The translations under genes were made by a program, and so were the position numbers. DNA of 64,000 bases, from positions 1 through 64,000 of the forward strand of contig JANQSI010000016.1 of NCBI GenBank assembly GCA_028284125.1, given 5' to 3'. Shown one piece after another: positions 16,263 through 24,709 of this stretch (positions are counted from its first letter, which is position 1; each line of letters opens with the position of its first letter). Under the pieces are notes generated by a model. It made no database searches, had not been told where the DNA came from, and saw nothing but the letters and a program-made list of their open reading frames with translations. This DNA is from Cyclobacteriaceae bacterium (GTDB lineage: Bacteria > Bacteroidota > Bacteroidia > Cytophagales > Cyclobacteriaceae).

Positions 16263-18470
16263 TTAAAACTGTCTTAAAAAAGTAACCTTCCCGACGAATT
16301 GCTGTTCTTCAAATGGGTTTTCGAAATCGTCTATTCTGGTATCGTTAAACACCAAGTAGACAAAGGAAAGTGGTTGGTACTCCCAACTGGCCCGAACGTT
16401 CCACCTTCCCTGATCATCAAACGTGTTGTATTGATAAAACGCCGATAATTGAACCCTGGGATTCAGTGCAAATCTTGAACCAAACGTTACCAAATCCGTG
16501 GTAATGTCACTGTTTTCAAAACCAACCTCCCTAATGTTGTTATGCTCATAATCAACAGTAACAACCGTATGAGGAATCGGAGCTAGTCTGCCAGAAAGAT
16601 TTACTGTGTTTCTCTTGCCATTGTAAAATTCTCCGAAGTTGTACCTGGCGTCCAAAGACCACTTCTTTGACTGGTCGGTGTTGTATCGTACGGTGTATCG
16701 GGTATAGAAATAGTCATCTTCCTGAATTAAAAGTCCTAAAGGAGCAAACGCGAAGTTGATGTTTTGCCAAGTAGGCGTAAAAGAGAGTTCAAAGAAGCTA
16801 TCGTCCTTGAACCACATGTAAACCGGGAAAATATACAAGGAGGCTTGTTGAAAACTGGAAGGGTCAGTTGCATCATGATTGTAATTGACAAACACTCCCG
16901 GATCCCATCTTCTAATCAATGATGTCTTGGGTCGCCATATATAGTATCCTCCAGGATTATGACGAATCACATTGGATTGCCTCACAAAACCCATTCCCGG
17001 ATTGTAGTTTTCATCCGTGTATTCAGTAACCCATCCGAGATAATGCTTGTTTGTTGAATTGCCCACAAAAATTCTACCGGCATATCCATTTTCCCCAGTC
17101 AACTCATCCACCGAAGTAGTCATTAGGTATTGAATATCTAATTCACTGGTAGGTCTTATTTGTCCATCCAGGCTTACAGTCGTGTTATTATTGGATGCTA
17201 AGCCAGCTTCATTCATCTCTTCATCATACCGATGAGTGACCATCACACCGATGTTGTTTTCTCTACCATAATTTCTGAGATATCGCGCCACTCCAAAATT
17301 TGAAGCTTGCGAGCTTGCCGTTGAACCTTGTCTAACAAGCAATCCGGCAATTGCATGCTTTTCCGTTCGTTGGGTAAATCGTGCCCCTGCATCTATAGGT
17401 GCCGGTGCTGCATTAAAACTTCCTTGAAGCCCAACTCTTCGGCTAAAGAAAGGTCGAATCGATTGCTGTAGTCCACCAGACCAGATTCCTGAGTTCTCAA
17501 GAAAAAACTGTCTCCGCTCGGGAAAGAAAATATTGAAACGTTCAAGGTTATTTACTGCTCGGTCCACTTCTGCCTGGGCAAAGTCCGTATTGAACGTGAG
17601 GTCCAGCACGGTTTTAGGATTAATCGCCCATTTTACATCACCTCCTATTTTGAAATCTCCGTCCGAAGAAGTAGTAGAACCTTCTTTCTTATCATCATAC
17701 TGAAACAAGGTATAAGGTTCGATTCTAACATTCGCTGATGGTGGTGGTGCTTCTATTCCGGTAAGTTTTGCCGCATAAGTCATTCGGTAAGGTGTAAACG
17801 ATTGCGGTATGGCAGGAAATGTCGATACTTCGATATCGCGGCGAGCGTATCTTACGAGCGTAACGCCCCACTCAATTGGTTTTCCATCCTCTGGAGGATC
17901 GTACCTCAAGGTCTTGAAAGGGATAGCAAATTCAGCTGTATACCCGTCTTCATTTCTTTGTGTACGAACTCTCCAAAGAGTATTCCATCCATTATCAAAG
18001 TTGTTGCCATTAAAATTTTGAAAGTCACGTTGGTTGCCATACGGGGTGGTCTGAAAAGCCTGCGCATATTGTTTCAAATTTTGTGGGTCAAGCGCCACTC
18101 CAAAAATGTCGTTTTCACCCCAACTAAAATCCCGACGCAAATCCTGAACACGAATTCCTTTTAGACCAACTGAATCCTTGCACCACGCTCCTATATAGAG
18201 GAATTTATCATCGAACAAAAACTTGACTTGTGTTTGATAACGAATGCTGCCACCTTGTCTGGGTTCTTGTCGAAAGAAATCGGTGACATCCTCTCCCCTG
18301 GCCCAATCATCTTCATCAAGTCTGCCGTCAACGTTTAACGAACCATTTAACTTTAGCGCTCTAATAATTGGTGGATCTTCAGGTGGTGGGAAATTGGCAT
18401 CTTCCTGCGCCAGGACCGGCTGAACAACTACGATTAATCCGATTATAGAAATTCTGAAAATATTAGCCAT
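16263..18470 (-). CDS. DUF5916 outer-membrane protein with CBM9-like N-terminus
   Basis: 735 residues with signal peptide (MANIFRISIIGLIVVVQPVLAQ). Residues about 40-240 form a carbohydrate-binding family 9-like domain (NGSLNVDGRLDEDDW, FLFDDKFLYIGAWCKDS, GYTAEFAIPFKTLRYDP). The rest is the DUF5916 region, predicted here as an outer-membrane beta barrel (YNTDQSKKWSLDARYNFGEF, ending VGKVTFLRQF). The family is common next to surface hydrolases in Bacteroidota, but its reaction is not established. It stands alone between a terminator and a divergent-looking spacer that holds its promoter. Confidence 0.88.
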   Translation of the reverse strand: MANIFRISIIGLIVVVQPVLAQEDANFPPPEDPPIIRALKLNGSLNVDGRLDEDDWARGEDVTDFFRQEPRQGGSIRYQTQVKFLFDDKFLYIGAWCKDSVGLKGIRVQDLRRDFSWGENDIFGVALDPQNLKQYAQAFQTTPYGNQRDFQNFNGNNFDNGWNTLWRVRTQRNEDGYTAEFAIPFKTLRYDPPEDGKPIEWGVTLVRYARRDIEVSTFPAIPQSFTPYRMTYAAKLTGIEAPPPSANVRIEPYTLFQYDDKKEGSTTSSDGDFKIGGDVKWAINPKTVLDLTFNTDFAQAEVDRAVNNLERFNIFFPERRQFFLENSGIWSGGLQQSIRPFFSRRVGLQGSFNAAPAPIDAGARFTQRTEKHAIAGLLVRQGSTASSQASNFGVARYLRNYGRENNIGVMVTHRYDEEMNEAGLASNNNTTVSLDGQIRPTSELDIQYLMTTSVDELTGENGYAGRIFVGNSTNKHYLGWVTEYTDENYNPGMGFVRQSNVIRHNPGGYYIWRPKTSLIRRWDPGVFVNYNHDATDPSSFQQASLYIFPVYMWFKDDSFFELSFTPTWQNINFAFAPLGLLIQEDDYFYTRYTVRYNTDQSKKWSLDARYNFGEFYNGKRNTVNLSGRLAPIPHTVVTVDYEHNNIREVGFENSDITTDLVTFGSRFALNPRVQLSAFYQYNTFDDQGRWNVRASWEYQPLSFVYLVFNDTRIDDFENPFEEQQFVGKVTFLRQF

Positions 18471-18492
18471 TATTATCGACGCTACAGCAAAG

Positions 18493-18521
18493 CAATTGTA
18501 ACGCGATCAATTTCGCAACAA
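18493..18521 (-). promoter_or_regulatory. Putative promoter of the DUF5916 gene
   Basis: On the minus strand TTG, 18 bp, then TACAATTG (7 of 8 bases of TAnnTTTG; box at 18493-18500). It lies about 23 bp before the start codon at 18470. Confidence 0.4.
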
Positions 18522-18636
18522 TATTGCATTTACATGGGCGGTGAATACAATCGGCTAATAGGTAAAGAATACATTAAGCAGGGTGAAAATTTGTTTTCAT
18601 TCCTAGGCTCTACTCTAAATCGTCCTTAACAGGTCA

Positions 18637-19401
18637 TCACCTAGTTATTTGCGGTTTAATCAAAGATGATAAGCTATCTATCTCGGTAAGGGTTGAGTTG
18701 TATTGACTTTGCAGAGCAGTACTTGATGCTACAAACAACATTAAATTGTTTTCAAAAATCTTAGAACGAAGAAGTGGCTTATTTCCATTATTAGTAGCCC
18801 CCGGTAGTATTTTCAAGTAGATAGCAGAAGCTCCAGAATGATCAAATAGCTCTCTTAAACTTCCTGTTTTTCTTAGCTCATCTATGCCTAGTTCTTTGTC
18901 TTGCCACACTACATCTTCCTGAAAGCGAACCTCCGCTAGCAATGGTGTCAAAGTGGATAAGGACTTTTTCAAATCCTCATTTCTGACATTCTTAATGTTT
19001 CCCGAGGAAGCTAACTCAGTCAATACGGTGGTAACAGGCTGGAATCGAATGTTTGGCGCAAAAGCTTCACCAAGCCATCCGGAAAGCTCTTTATTCGTGA
19101 ATTGGATGGAATCGTGAGCAATGATATCCAGCATATGTCTTCCAGCATCAATTGTATTTTGATTGTTTTCAATCATTTCCATCAGGAGCGTCCGATTCTG
19201 GTTCAACTCACTTTCCAGGTTGATTAAATATGTATTGATAATCTTCTGGATTTCTCTTTCCTGATTCCAGTCATCTATGGAAATAGCAATCAAAATTCCA
19301 ATCACCACCAAAATGATTTCTCCGATGGAGTATAATAGATAAGTCACTAGCTTATTCTCTTTCACAAGTTTTTTTCGAATTTTTCTTAGGAAGAAAAGCA
19401 T
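18637..19401 (-). CDS. DUF6090 family membrane-anchored protein
   Basis: 254 residues. The basic N-terminus and the single membrane helix (LLYSIGEIILVVIGILIAISIDDWN, about residues 23-47) are the signature of DUF6090, a family so far without function and often multi-copy in Bacteroidota. The remainder is soluble and helical and probably periplasmic, with a coiled-coil segment following the helix. It is transcribed alone, away from the serine hydrolase gene at 19508; the 106-bp AT-rich spacer must hold both promoters. Confidence 0.85.
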   Translation of the reverse strand: MLFFLRKIRKKLVKENKLVTYLLYSIGEIILVVIGILIAISIDDWNQEREIQKIINTYLINLESELNQNRTLLMEMIENNQNTIDAGRHMLDIIAHDSIQFTNKELSGWLGEAFAPNIRFQPVTTVLTELASSGNIKNVRNEDLKKSLSTLTPLLAEVRFQEDVVWQDKELGIDELRKTGSLRELFDHSGASAIYLKILPGATNNGNKPLLRSKIFENNLMLFVASSTALQSQYNSTLTEIDSLSSLIKPQITR

Positions 19402-19507
19402 GTAAATAAAGCTTTAGCTAAATAGACATGAATCCTCTCTAAAAAGCAAATAGCTAGATCAAAGTATATTTAATACTTTAACCAAAGCTCATTAAGCGTA
19501 AAATGCC

Positions 19508-20914
19508 ATGAAAAACCTAGCCACTTCTATTCTTTTAGTCGTATTTGTTTTCTCATCCTGCGAACAAAATCAATTCGCTGAACAGGATGCCATCGATGCA
19601 ATCTTTGAGGAATGGGATCAACCCGAAACTCCCGGCGGAGCACTTGGAGTTATTAAAGACGGGAAACTTATCTATACGAAAGGATATGGAATTGCTGACC
19701 TTGAGCACGACATTCCGATTACTCCTTCCTCTGTTTTCTACACCGGATCTGTATCAAAGCATTTTGTCACGTTTTGTGTTTTACTCCTGGAAGAACAGGG
19801 AAAATTAAACCTGGATGATAAAATCCAGAAATACCTTCCTGATTTTCCTGAATATGATGCTCCGCTCACTATACGTCATTTCGTCCATCATACCAGTGGG
19901 GTAAGAGACAACTTGACTTTAATGGCGCTTAGGGGAGAAAACTACATGGATCACAACGAAGTGAACGATGTTTATGAATTGATCAAGCGTCAAAGTGTCT
20001 TGAATTTCGCTCCTGGTGAACGTTACCTGTACAGCAATTCTTGCTACTTCATGCTGGCGATGATCATTGAAAAGGCAGCCGGCGAATCCATTCGTGAATT
20101 TGCGAGAAAAAACATGTTCGAGCCACTGGGAATGAATAACACGCTGTTCTACGATGATATCACAGACCTTGTGAAAAATCGTGTTTTCAGCTACCAAAGA
20201 ACTGACGATGGCTTTGATAATCTGGTTTCAAGATTTGATTTGGTTGGATCCGGAGGTGTTTATTCGACCATTGAAGACATGTATTTATGGGACCAAAACT
20301 TTGATAACAACAAGCTTGGAAAAGGTGGTCCTGAGATCATGGATAAAATGCAAGAAGATGGGTTGCTGAATAATGGAGAAAGCAGCGCCTATGCCTTTGG
20401 ACTGGCAAACGGAAACTACCGAGGGCTTAGAACAGTTGGTCATGGTGGCTCGCTTGCTGGTTATCGTGCACATTTTGTGAGATTTCCTGATCAGAATTTT
20501 TCAGTGGTCATTCTTTCCAATAGAAGCGATGGTCGACCTGGTCCAAAAGCATATGAGGTTGCAGATATTATCCTGAAGGATGAATTCACGGAAGAAAAAG
20601 AGGAAAATGAAGGCAATCAAGGTTCACAAGCTTCGTCTTCTTCAGAGCAACCTGAACTTCCCGAAATGAATTTGAATGATTTTGTCGGCGATTACTATTG
20701 TCAAGACTTGGATATCATTTATCAATTCACCGTCGAAGATGATGTGTTGTGGTTTGCCATCAAAAATCGAGAAGCTGCTGACATGCAAATCACCGGGATA
20801 GATCAATTCAGAGGTGGAGGAATCGTGTTTCGATTTGCGCGTCAGAATGGACAAGTCTCCGGCTTTGAAATAGACGCAGGGAGAGTTAGAAACCTGGCAT
20901 TCACCAAGAATTGA
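19508..20914 (+). CDS. Lipoprotein serine hydrolase, beta-lactamase/PBP4-like
   Basis: 468 residues. The lipobox FSSC ends the signal at Cys18. The catalytic fold is of the class C beta-lactamase/D-peptidase type: SVSK at 81-84 (nucleophile Ser81 and Lys84), Y-S-N at 175-177, and HGG at 312-314. A linker rich in Ser, Glu and Gln (about 365-380) leads to a small C-terminal beta domain starting NLNDFVGDYYCQDL. Substrates in this family range from peptidoglycan peptides to esters; none can be picked here. A YkvI-like transporter follows 15 bp later in the same direction. Confidence 0.88.
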   Translation: MKNLATSILLVVFVFSSCEQNQFAEQDAIDAIFEEWDQPETPGGALGVIKDGKLIYTKGYGIADLEHDIPITPSSVFYTGSVSKHFVTFCVLLLEEQGKLNLDDKIQKYLPDFPEYDAPLTIRHFVHHTSGVRDNLTLMALRGENYMDHNEVNDVYELIKRQSVLNFAPGERYLYSNSCYFMLAMIIEKAAGESIREFARKNMFEPLGMNNTLFYDDITDLVKNRVFSYQRTDDGFDNLVSRFDLVGSGGVYSTIEDMYLWDQNFDNNKLGKGGPEIMDKMQEDGLLNNGESSAYAFGLANGNYRGLRTVGHGGSLAGYRAHFVRFPDQNFSVVILSNRSDGRPGPKAYEVADIILKDEFTEEKEENEGNQGSQASSSSEQPELPEMNLNDFVGDYYCQDLDIIYQFTVEDDVLWFAIKNREAADMQITGIDQFRGGGIVFRFARQNGQVSGFEIDAGRVRNLAFTKN

Positions 20915-20929
20915 GCGCTCGCTTAAGCC

Positions 20930-22012
20930 ATGCGGTGGTTCAAGAAATACTTACTTCCAGGCTTTGTTTTCCAATCGGTGTTAATCGGAGGTGGCTATGG
21001 AACCGGCCGAGAACTGGTAGAGTTCTTCATGACCACAGGCCCTTCAGCAGGCTATCTTGGAATGATCGTAACCACAATTATTTGGGGGCTTGTAATGGCT
21101 GTGACTTACGAGTTAGCGCGACTAACCAAGAGTTACGATTACAAAAGCTTCATTTCCCAAATCTTAGGCAAGGGATGGGTCCTTTATGAATTGCTATTGA
21201 TTCTGGTTGCGCTATTGGTAATCTCTGTAATGGCTTCTGCTGCAGGAGAATTATCGAGTCAAAACCTGGGAATAAGCCCGTTGCCCGGCTCCATTTTTAT
21301 GATGCTTACGGTTGGGCTTATTGTATTTTTTGGAACTAAGCTTATTGAGAAGGTTTTCTCGGTTTGGTCCATCGCACTGTACGTTGTTTACATCATTCTG
21401 ATCATCGTCACCTGGAATGTTTTTGATGATCAGATCCGAGAGGCTGCCACAAGTAAATTGACTGATAATTCCTGGTTGCTTGGTGGGATACGGTATGCAG
21501 GTTATAATATTGCGATTTTACCTGCTTTGCTGTATTCTGTAAAACACCTGGAAACAAGGAAAGAAGCTATTACTTCAGGTTTTGTTGGTGGTTTTATTGG
21601 AATTTTCCCAGCCATTCTTGCCTATTCTGCCATGTTGAGCCAATATCCGGAAATTGTCACAGAAGCAATTCCGACCAACTATTTATTGGCACAACTTAAT
21701 ACTCCAATTTTCTATGGTTTTTTTCAGGTTGTACTATTTGGGACTTTCATTGAAACTGGAATCGGATACATTCATGGATTCAACGAGCGGATTTCCGGAA
21801 TTTATCAATCCAAAGGTTCTGAAATGCCCGCTTACATGCGAACTGTTATTGCAATTTTTGTATTACTGACTGCCGTTTACTTAGCCAATGCGCTTGGTCT
21901 CATAGGTTTGATTGCGGATGGCTATGGAATAATCACATGGGGATTCATCGGTGTGTATGTGATTCCTCTGTTAATCATAGGAACAATGAAGATTGTCCGC
22001 ACCCAAGGGTAA
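20930..22012 (+). CDS. YkvI-family membrane transporter
   Basis: 360 residues, about ten membrane helices, starting MRWFKKYLLPGFVFQSVLIGGGYGTGRE. The early glycine-rich GGGYGTGRE motif and the general pattern agree with the YkvI group of the APC-like transporter fold, related to sodium-coupled amino acid carriers. The substrate is unknown. The 15-bp spacing from the serine hydrolase gene implies one transcript, so the carrier might import a product released by that hydrolase; this is inference. The stop lies 3 bp from that of the convergent Crp/Fnr gene. Confidence 0.8.
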   Translation: MRWFKKYLLPGFVFQSVLIGGGYGTGRELVEFFMTTGPSAGYLGMIVTTIIWGLVMAVTYELARLTKSYDYKSFISQILGKGWVLYELLLILVALLVISVMASAAGELSSQNLGISPLPGSIFMMLTVGLIVFFGTKLIEKVFSVWSIALYVVYIILIIVTWNVFDDQIREAATSKLTDNSWLLGGIRYAGYNIAILPALLYSVKHLETRKEAITSGFVGGFIGIFPAILAYSAMLSQYPEIVTEAIPTNYLLAQLNTPIFYGFFQVVLFGTFIETGIGYIHGFNERISGIYQSKGSEMPAYMRTVIAIFVLLTAVYLANALGLIGLIADGYGIITWGFIGVYVIPLLIIGTMKIVRTQG

Positions 22013-22015
22013 TTC

Positions 22016-22702
22016 CTAAACATACTCTGAGCTGGCAATCTTTTGAAGTTTAGCAGGATCTTTGATCCTAATGATTTTATTGTCAATTTCAATAAGTTCT
22101 TCTTCTCTGAATTCTTTCAATAATCTTCCTAAACTTTCCCTGGCTGTTCCTACAATGTTAGCAAGGTCTTCTCGAGGCAAAATAATATCTGTATCCTCAG
22201 ACCTGTATCTTTCATTGAGTATGAGGAGATAAAGGGCCAAGCGCTCCCGTAATGGTTTTTGTGCAAGTACTGTAATCGTATTCACGAGTACACCAAATTC
22301 ATGACTCATGTTTTGGATCAATAGCAATTTGAGATTTGGAATTTGCTCCAGCAAGTGGTGAAACTTGGACTCACTTATAAAAAGTACTTTGCAATCTTCT
22401 AATGCCTCACAAGAATCCTCGTATTTTTCATTGCAAAGCAATGCATGATAGCCCAAAAGATCTCCTTTATTGTAGACATAGAAGATTTGATCCTTACCAT
22501 CCAATCCGGTCTTATATATTTTAGCTCGACCTTCTTGAATCAGAAATGCACCTGTCGGAATGCCTCCTTCGTAGAAAATCAGTTTCTTTTTTTTGAAGGT
22601 GAGTTCATCTCCACTTTTTAGGAACAACTCTTTATCCATTGGAGATAAAGAGCCCAGGATTTTTTCACTTTGGAAATCAAACTTCTTAACGTCTACTTTC
22701 AA
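22016..22702 (-). CDS. Crp/Fnr family transcriptional regulator
   Basis: 228 residues. The N-terminal half is a cyclic-nucleotide-binding-type beta roll (LIFYEGGIPTGAFLIQEGRAKIYK, DLLGYHALL), the C-terminal half a winged helix (LPREDLANIVGTARESLGRLLKEFREEELI). No cluster-binding cysteine pattern is present, so it is of the Crp rather than the oxygen-sensing Fnr type. The frame begins with TTG at 22702 because no ATG is in frame before residue 22. It is divergent from the 22819 gene and might control it. Confidence 0.88.
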   Translation of the reverse strand: MKVDVKKFDFQSEKILGSLSPMDKELFLKSGDELTFKKKKLIFYEGGIPTGAFLIQEGRAKIYKTGLDGKDQIFYVYNKGDLLGYHALLCNEKYEDSCEALEDCKVLFISESKFHHLLEQIPNLKLLLIQNMSHEFGVLVNTITVLAQKPLRERLALYLLILNERYRSEDTDIILPREDLANIVGTARESLGRLLKEFREEELIEIDNKIIRIKDPAKLQKIASSEYV

Positions 22703-22818
22703 TCTCTGTTAGTTAAGTCACAATAAAGTATAACAAATATCACATTTTTTTAAGATCAAAGTCGTATTTTATTGAAGTAATTCAACTTTTATTTGGACAG
22801 AATTAATAAAAACCAAAA

Positions 22819-23442
22819 ATGAAAGTTCTAGAAGGTAATATCCTAACTGTATTTCTCTTGCTGCTTGGAGTTATTGTTGTGTTGTCATTTCCTGGAGAAG
22901 ATCGTAGAATGATTCATCCAATGACTAACGAATTGGCAGTAGAACCTGATCGTATGATCGTTATGGCAATGAACTACTTATCTGAAAATCAGGAAGAGAA
23001 CTCGATCAAATATGTTGAAAAAGCTATCGAGTCCATGCGAGTCTTGGAAAGGGATGCAGATGAAAAAAGTGATTTAATTATCGAAGCTTCCATTAGGGAT
23101 CTCAAACTTTTGGAAAAAGAGTTAGCTGCTAAGGAATCGGATAAAAACAGAATCAGTCATGCTTTTTTGAATGCGTTGAACTCGCTGACCGTTGCTCAGC
23201 TAAGGGAATCTGAAAGCTATATCGAAGAAAAGAATTATGCTGCTTCTAAAGTTTCAATGGATTATGCTATGAAGCATTTGGAATGTGCATTGGCATTCTC
23301 AAACGCAAAAGAGCAGGTCAAAGAATTGGAACTACAACATTCTATTCATCAGATCGCTTTACAGAATTCTATTTCAGATGACAAGATGATTGCCCGGATT
23401 GATAAGATCATCAATGAAATGGATGCAATCGTATTGCACTAG
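22819..23442 (+). CDS. Unrecognised helical protein with N-terminal membrane anchor
   Basis: 207 residues with one hydrophobic N-terminal segment (LTVFLLLLGVIVVLSF), either a signal anchor or an uncleaved signal, followed by a highly charged, all-helical, probably periplasmic part with repeats of the type Y-IEEKNYAASKVSMDYAMKHL. Tetratricopeptide-like pairs are possible. No family is recognised. It is divergent from the Crp/Fnr gene and ends at its own terminator, so it is a single-gene unit that may belong to that regulator. Confidence 0.75.
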   Translation: MKVLEGNILTVFLLLLGVIVVLSFPGEDRRMIHPMTNELAVEPDRMIVMAMNYLSENQEENSIKYVEKAIESMRVLERDADEKSDLIIEASIRDLKLLEKELAAKESDKNRISHAFLNALNSLTVAQLRESESYIEEKNYAASKVSMDYAMKHLECALAFSNAKEQVKELELQHSIHQIALQNSISDDKMIARIDKIINEMDAIVLH

Positions 23443-23478
23443 CACCTTTAAAATTTTTTGTTAGTCATACTAATTTTT

Positions 23479-23513
23479 CCCCAAATTTCTTTTGCTAAGG
23501 TTTGGGGTTTTTT
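23479..23513 (+). terminator. Rho-independent terminator
   Basis: The 7-bp stem CCCCAAA/TTTGGGG (23479-23485 with 23501-23507) is followed by six T, 37 bp after the stop of the 22819 gene. Confidence 0.8.
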
Positions 23514-23533
23514 ATGCGTAACTACTAAGGTTT

Positions 23534-23878
23534 TTAACCCTCATATGGCATTTGGATACTCTTAAAATAATCTTTCGCACGCCCAATTTGTTCTTTTGAA
23601 AAATCCCCTTTCGACACAAAAAAACCCATAAACGTGTGGGAGCCAACTTTCCTTATCATGTAGACGTGATCTCTTGTGTTTGAATCAATACAGTCTGATG
23701 AATGGAATAATGTTTCTATTCCTGAGGTACTGTCCAGCTCAATGATTTCATTAATAGCACTTTGATTGTCAGACGATTTGTAAAGAAAACTTCTATCGGT
23801 ACTGTCCAGAACAAAGATGAAACTGTTAGGAATAATCGCATTTAATGCATTAATCTTTATTTGGAGGCCCGTAAGCAT
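23534..23878 (-). CDS. Unrecognised small protein behind a structured RNA
   Basis: 114 residues, soluble, alternating alpha/beta (LNAIIPNSFIFVLDSTDRSFLY, DHVYMIRKVGSHTFMGFFVSKGDF). The shape could be of a small sensory fold such as PAS or roadblock, but this is a guess. Its ATG lies only 16 bp after the T run of the terminator-like RNA at 23895-23972, which leaves no space for a separate promoter. So either it is expressed by read-through (attenuation) or the frame is not translated. Confidence 0.55.
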   Translation of the reverse strand: MLTGLQIKINALNAIIPNSFIFVLDSTDRSFLYKSSDNQSAINEIIELDSTSGIETLFHSSDCIDSNTRDHVYMIRKVGSHTFMGFFVSKGDFSKEQIGRAKDYFKSIQMPYEG

Positions 23879-23894
23879 AAATTGACAATGGATG

Positions 23895-23972
23895 AAAAAA
23901 AGGGGAAGGCTTACATGGTCTGGTTGAAAAGTTCATAGCTGGTTGAACGGATGCAAGACCTTCCCTCTTCCT
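23895..23972 (-). ncRNA. Structured small RNA or transcription attenuator
   Basis: On the minus strand the 5' end GGGAAGG (23959-23965) pairs with CCTTCCC (23903-23909), and the helix goes on as CTTGCAT with ATGTAAG, about 14 bp with one bulge and one G-U pair. Inside is a hairpin GTTCA/TGAAC, and TTCAACCAG occurs twice. Seven T follow the helix. A -7 box at 23976-23983 would start the RNA about 5 nt before the helix, giving about 75-80 nt. No known RNA family is recognised. Confidence 0.55.
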
Positions 23973-23975
23973 TAG

Positions 23976-23983
23976 CAAATGTA
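23976..23983 (-). promoter_or_regulatory. -7 box TACATTTG of the small RNA candidate
   Basis: TACATTTG on the minus strand is a full match to TAnnTTTG, with a T run about 17 bp upstream that could serve as a weak -33 element. Confidence 0.5.
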
Positions 23984-24052
23984 GATTTACTACAAGTCTG
24001 AAAAATGGTGGCTTACACAGTAATAGAAGTAGTCAATTTTACTAGAGGGTAC

Positions 24053-24709
24053 TTAGAGATTTTTGATCAAGCCAAGCGTCATTGCTTTTTTGGTAAGCTC
24101 AGCCATATTTTTAGCTTGTAATTTTTTCATGATGTTGCCTCTGTGCGCCTCAACAGTTCGCTCGCTAATAAACAGTTTCTCAGCTATTTCCTGGCTTTTG
24201 TATCCATCAGAAATGTGGTTGAGCACTTCAAGCTCTCTCTCAGTTAGCTGAATGGCTTGCTTCGCCTTCTGCTCCTTCTTCATCCCCTTATATGAATTCA
24301 AAGCCGTATCAATAACCACTTTGCTAAAGAACTTACCACCATTGATTACTTTTTCAATCGCAACAATGATTTCATCTGCCACACTGTCTTTTACGACATA
24401 GCCACATACATTGTAATTCAAGCTTTCGAGAACATATTCCTCGTCCTTGTGCATGCTTAAAATGATGACCTTAATTGCGGGGTACTCTTTTTCCAATATT
24501 TTTGAAGCCTCCAACCCGTTCATTTCCGGCATTGAAATATCCATGATTATGATGTCTGGATTCAAGCCCGATTTAAGGGCTTCAAAAGCCAATCTTGGCC
24601 TATCAAACTCTCCTAAAATCTCCAATGAAGAATCCATCTGAAGAATGCTCAGAATTCCTTTGCGAACTAGTTCGTGATCTTCGACGAGGATGAGCTTAGT
24701 TTTCTTCAT
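24053..24709 (-). CDS. NarL/FixJ-type response regulator
   Basis: 218 residues: receiver domain (ILVEDHELVRKG, phospho-acceptor Asp57 in IIIMDISMPEMNG, Lys in GYVVKDS) and a C-terminal LuxR-type helix-turn-helix (LTERELEVLNHISDGYKSQEIAEKL, then SERTVEAHRGNIMKKL). It overlaps the histidine kinase gene by 14 bp, so the pair is co-translated and that kinase is its likely partner. Targets are unknown; autoregulation is plausible. Confidence 0.93.
   Translation of the reverse strand: MKKTKLILVEDHELVRKGILSILQMDSSLEILGEFDRPRLAFEALKSGLNPDIIIMDISMPEMNGLEASKILEKEYPAIKVIILSMHKDEEYVLESLNYNVCGYVVKDSVADEIIVAIEKVINGGKFFSKVVIDTALNSYKGMKKEQKAKQAIQLTERELEVLNHISDGYKSQEIAEKLFISERTVEAHRGNIMKKLQAKNMAELTKKAMTLGLIKNL

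Noticed and set aside
16263-18470. TonB-dependent receptor
   Set aside because: It has a CBM9-like domain and DUF5916 features but no plug domain or TonB box.
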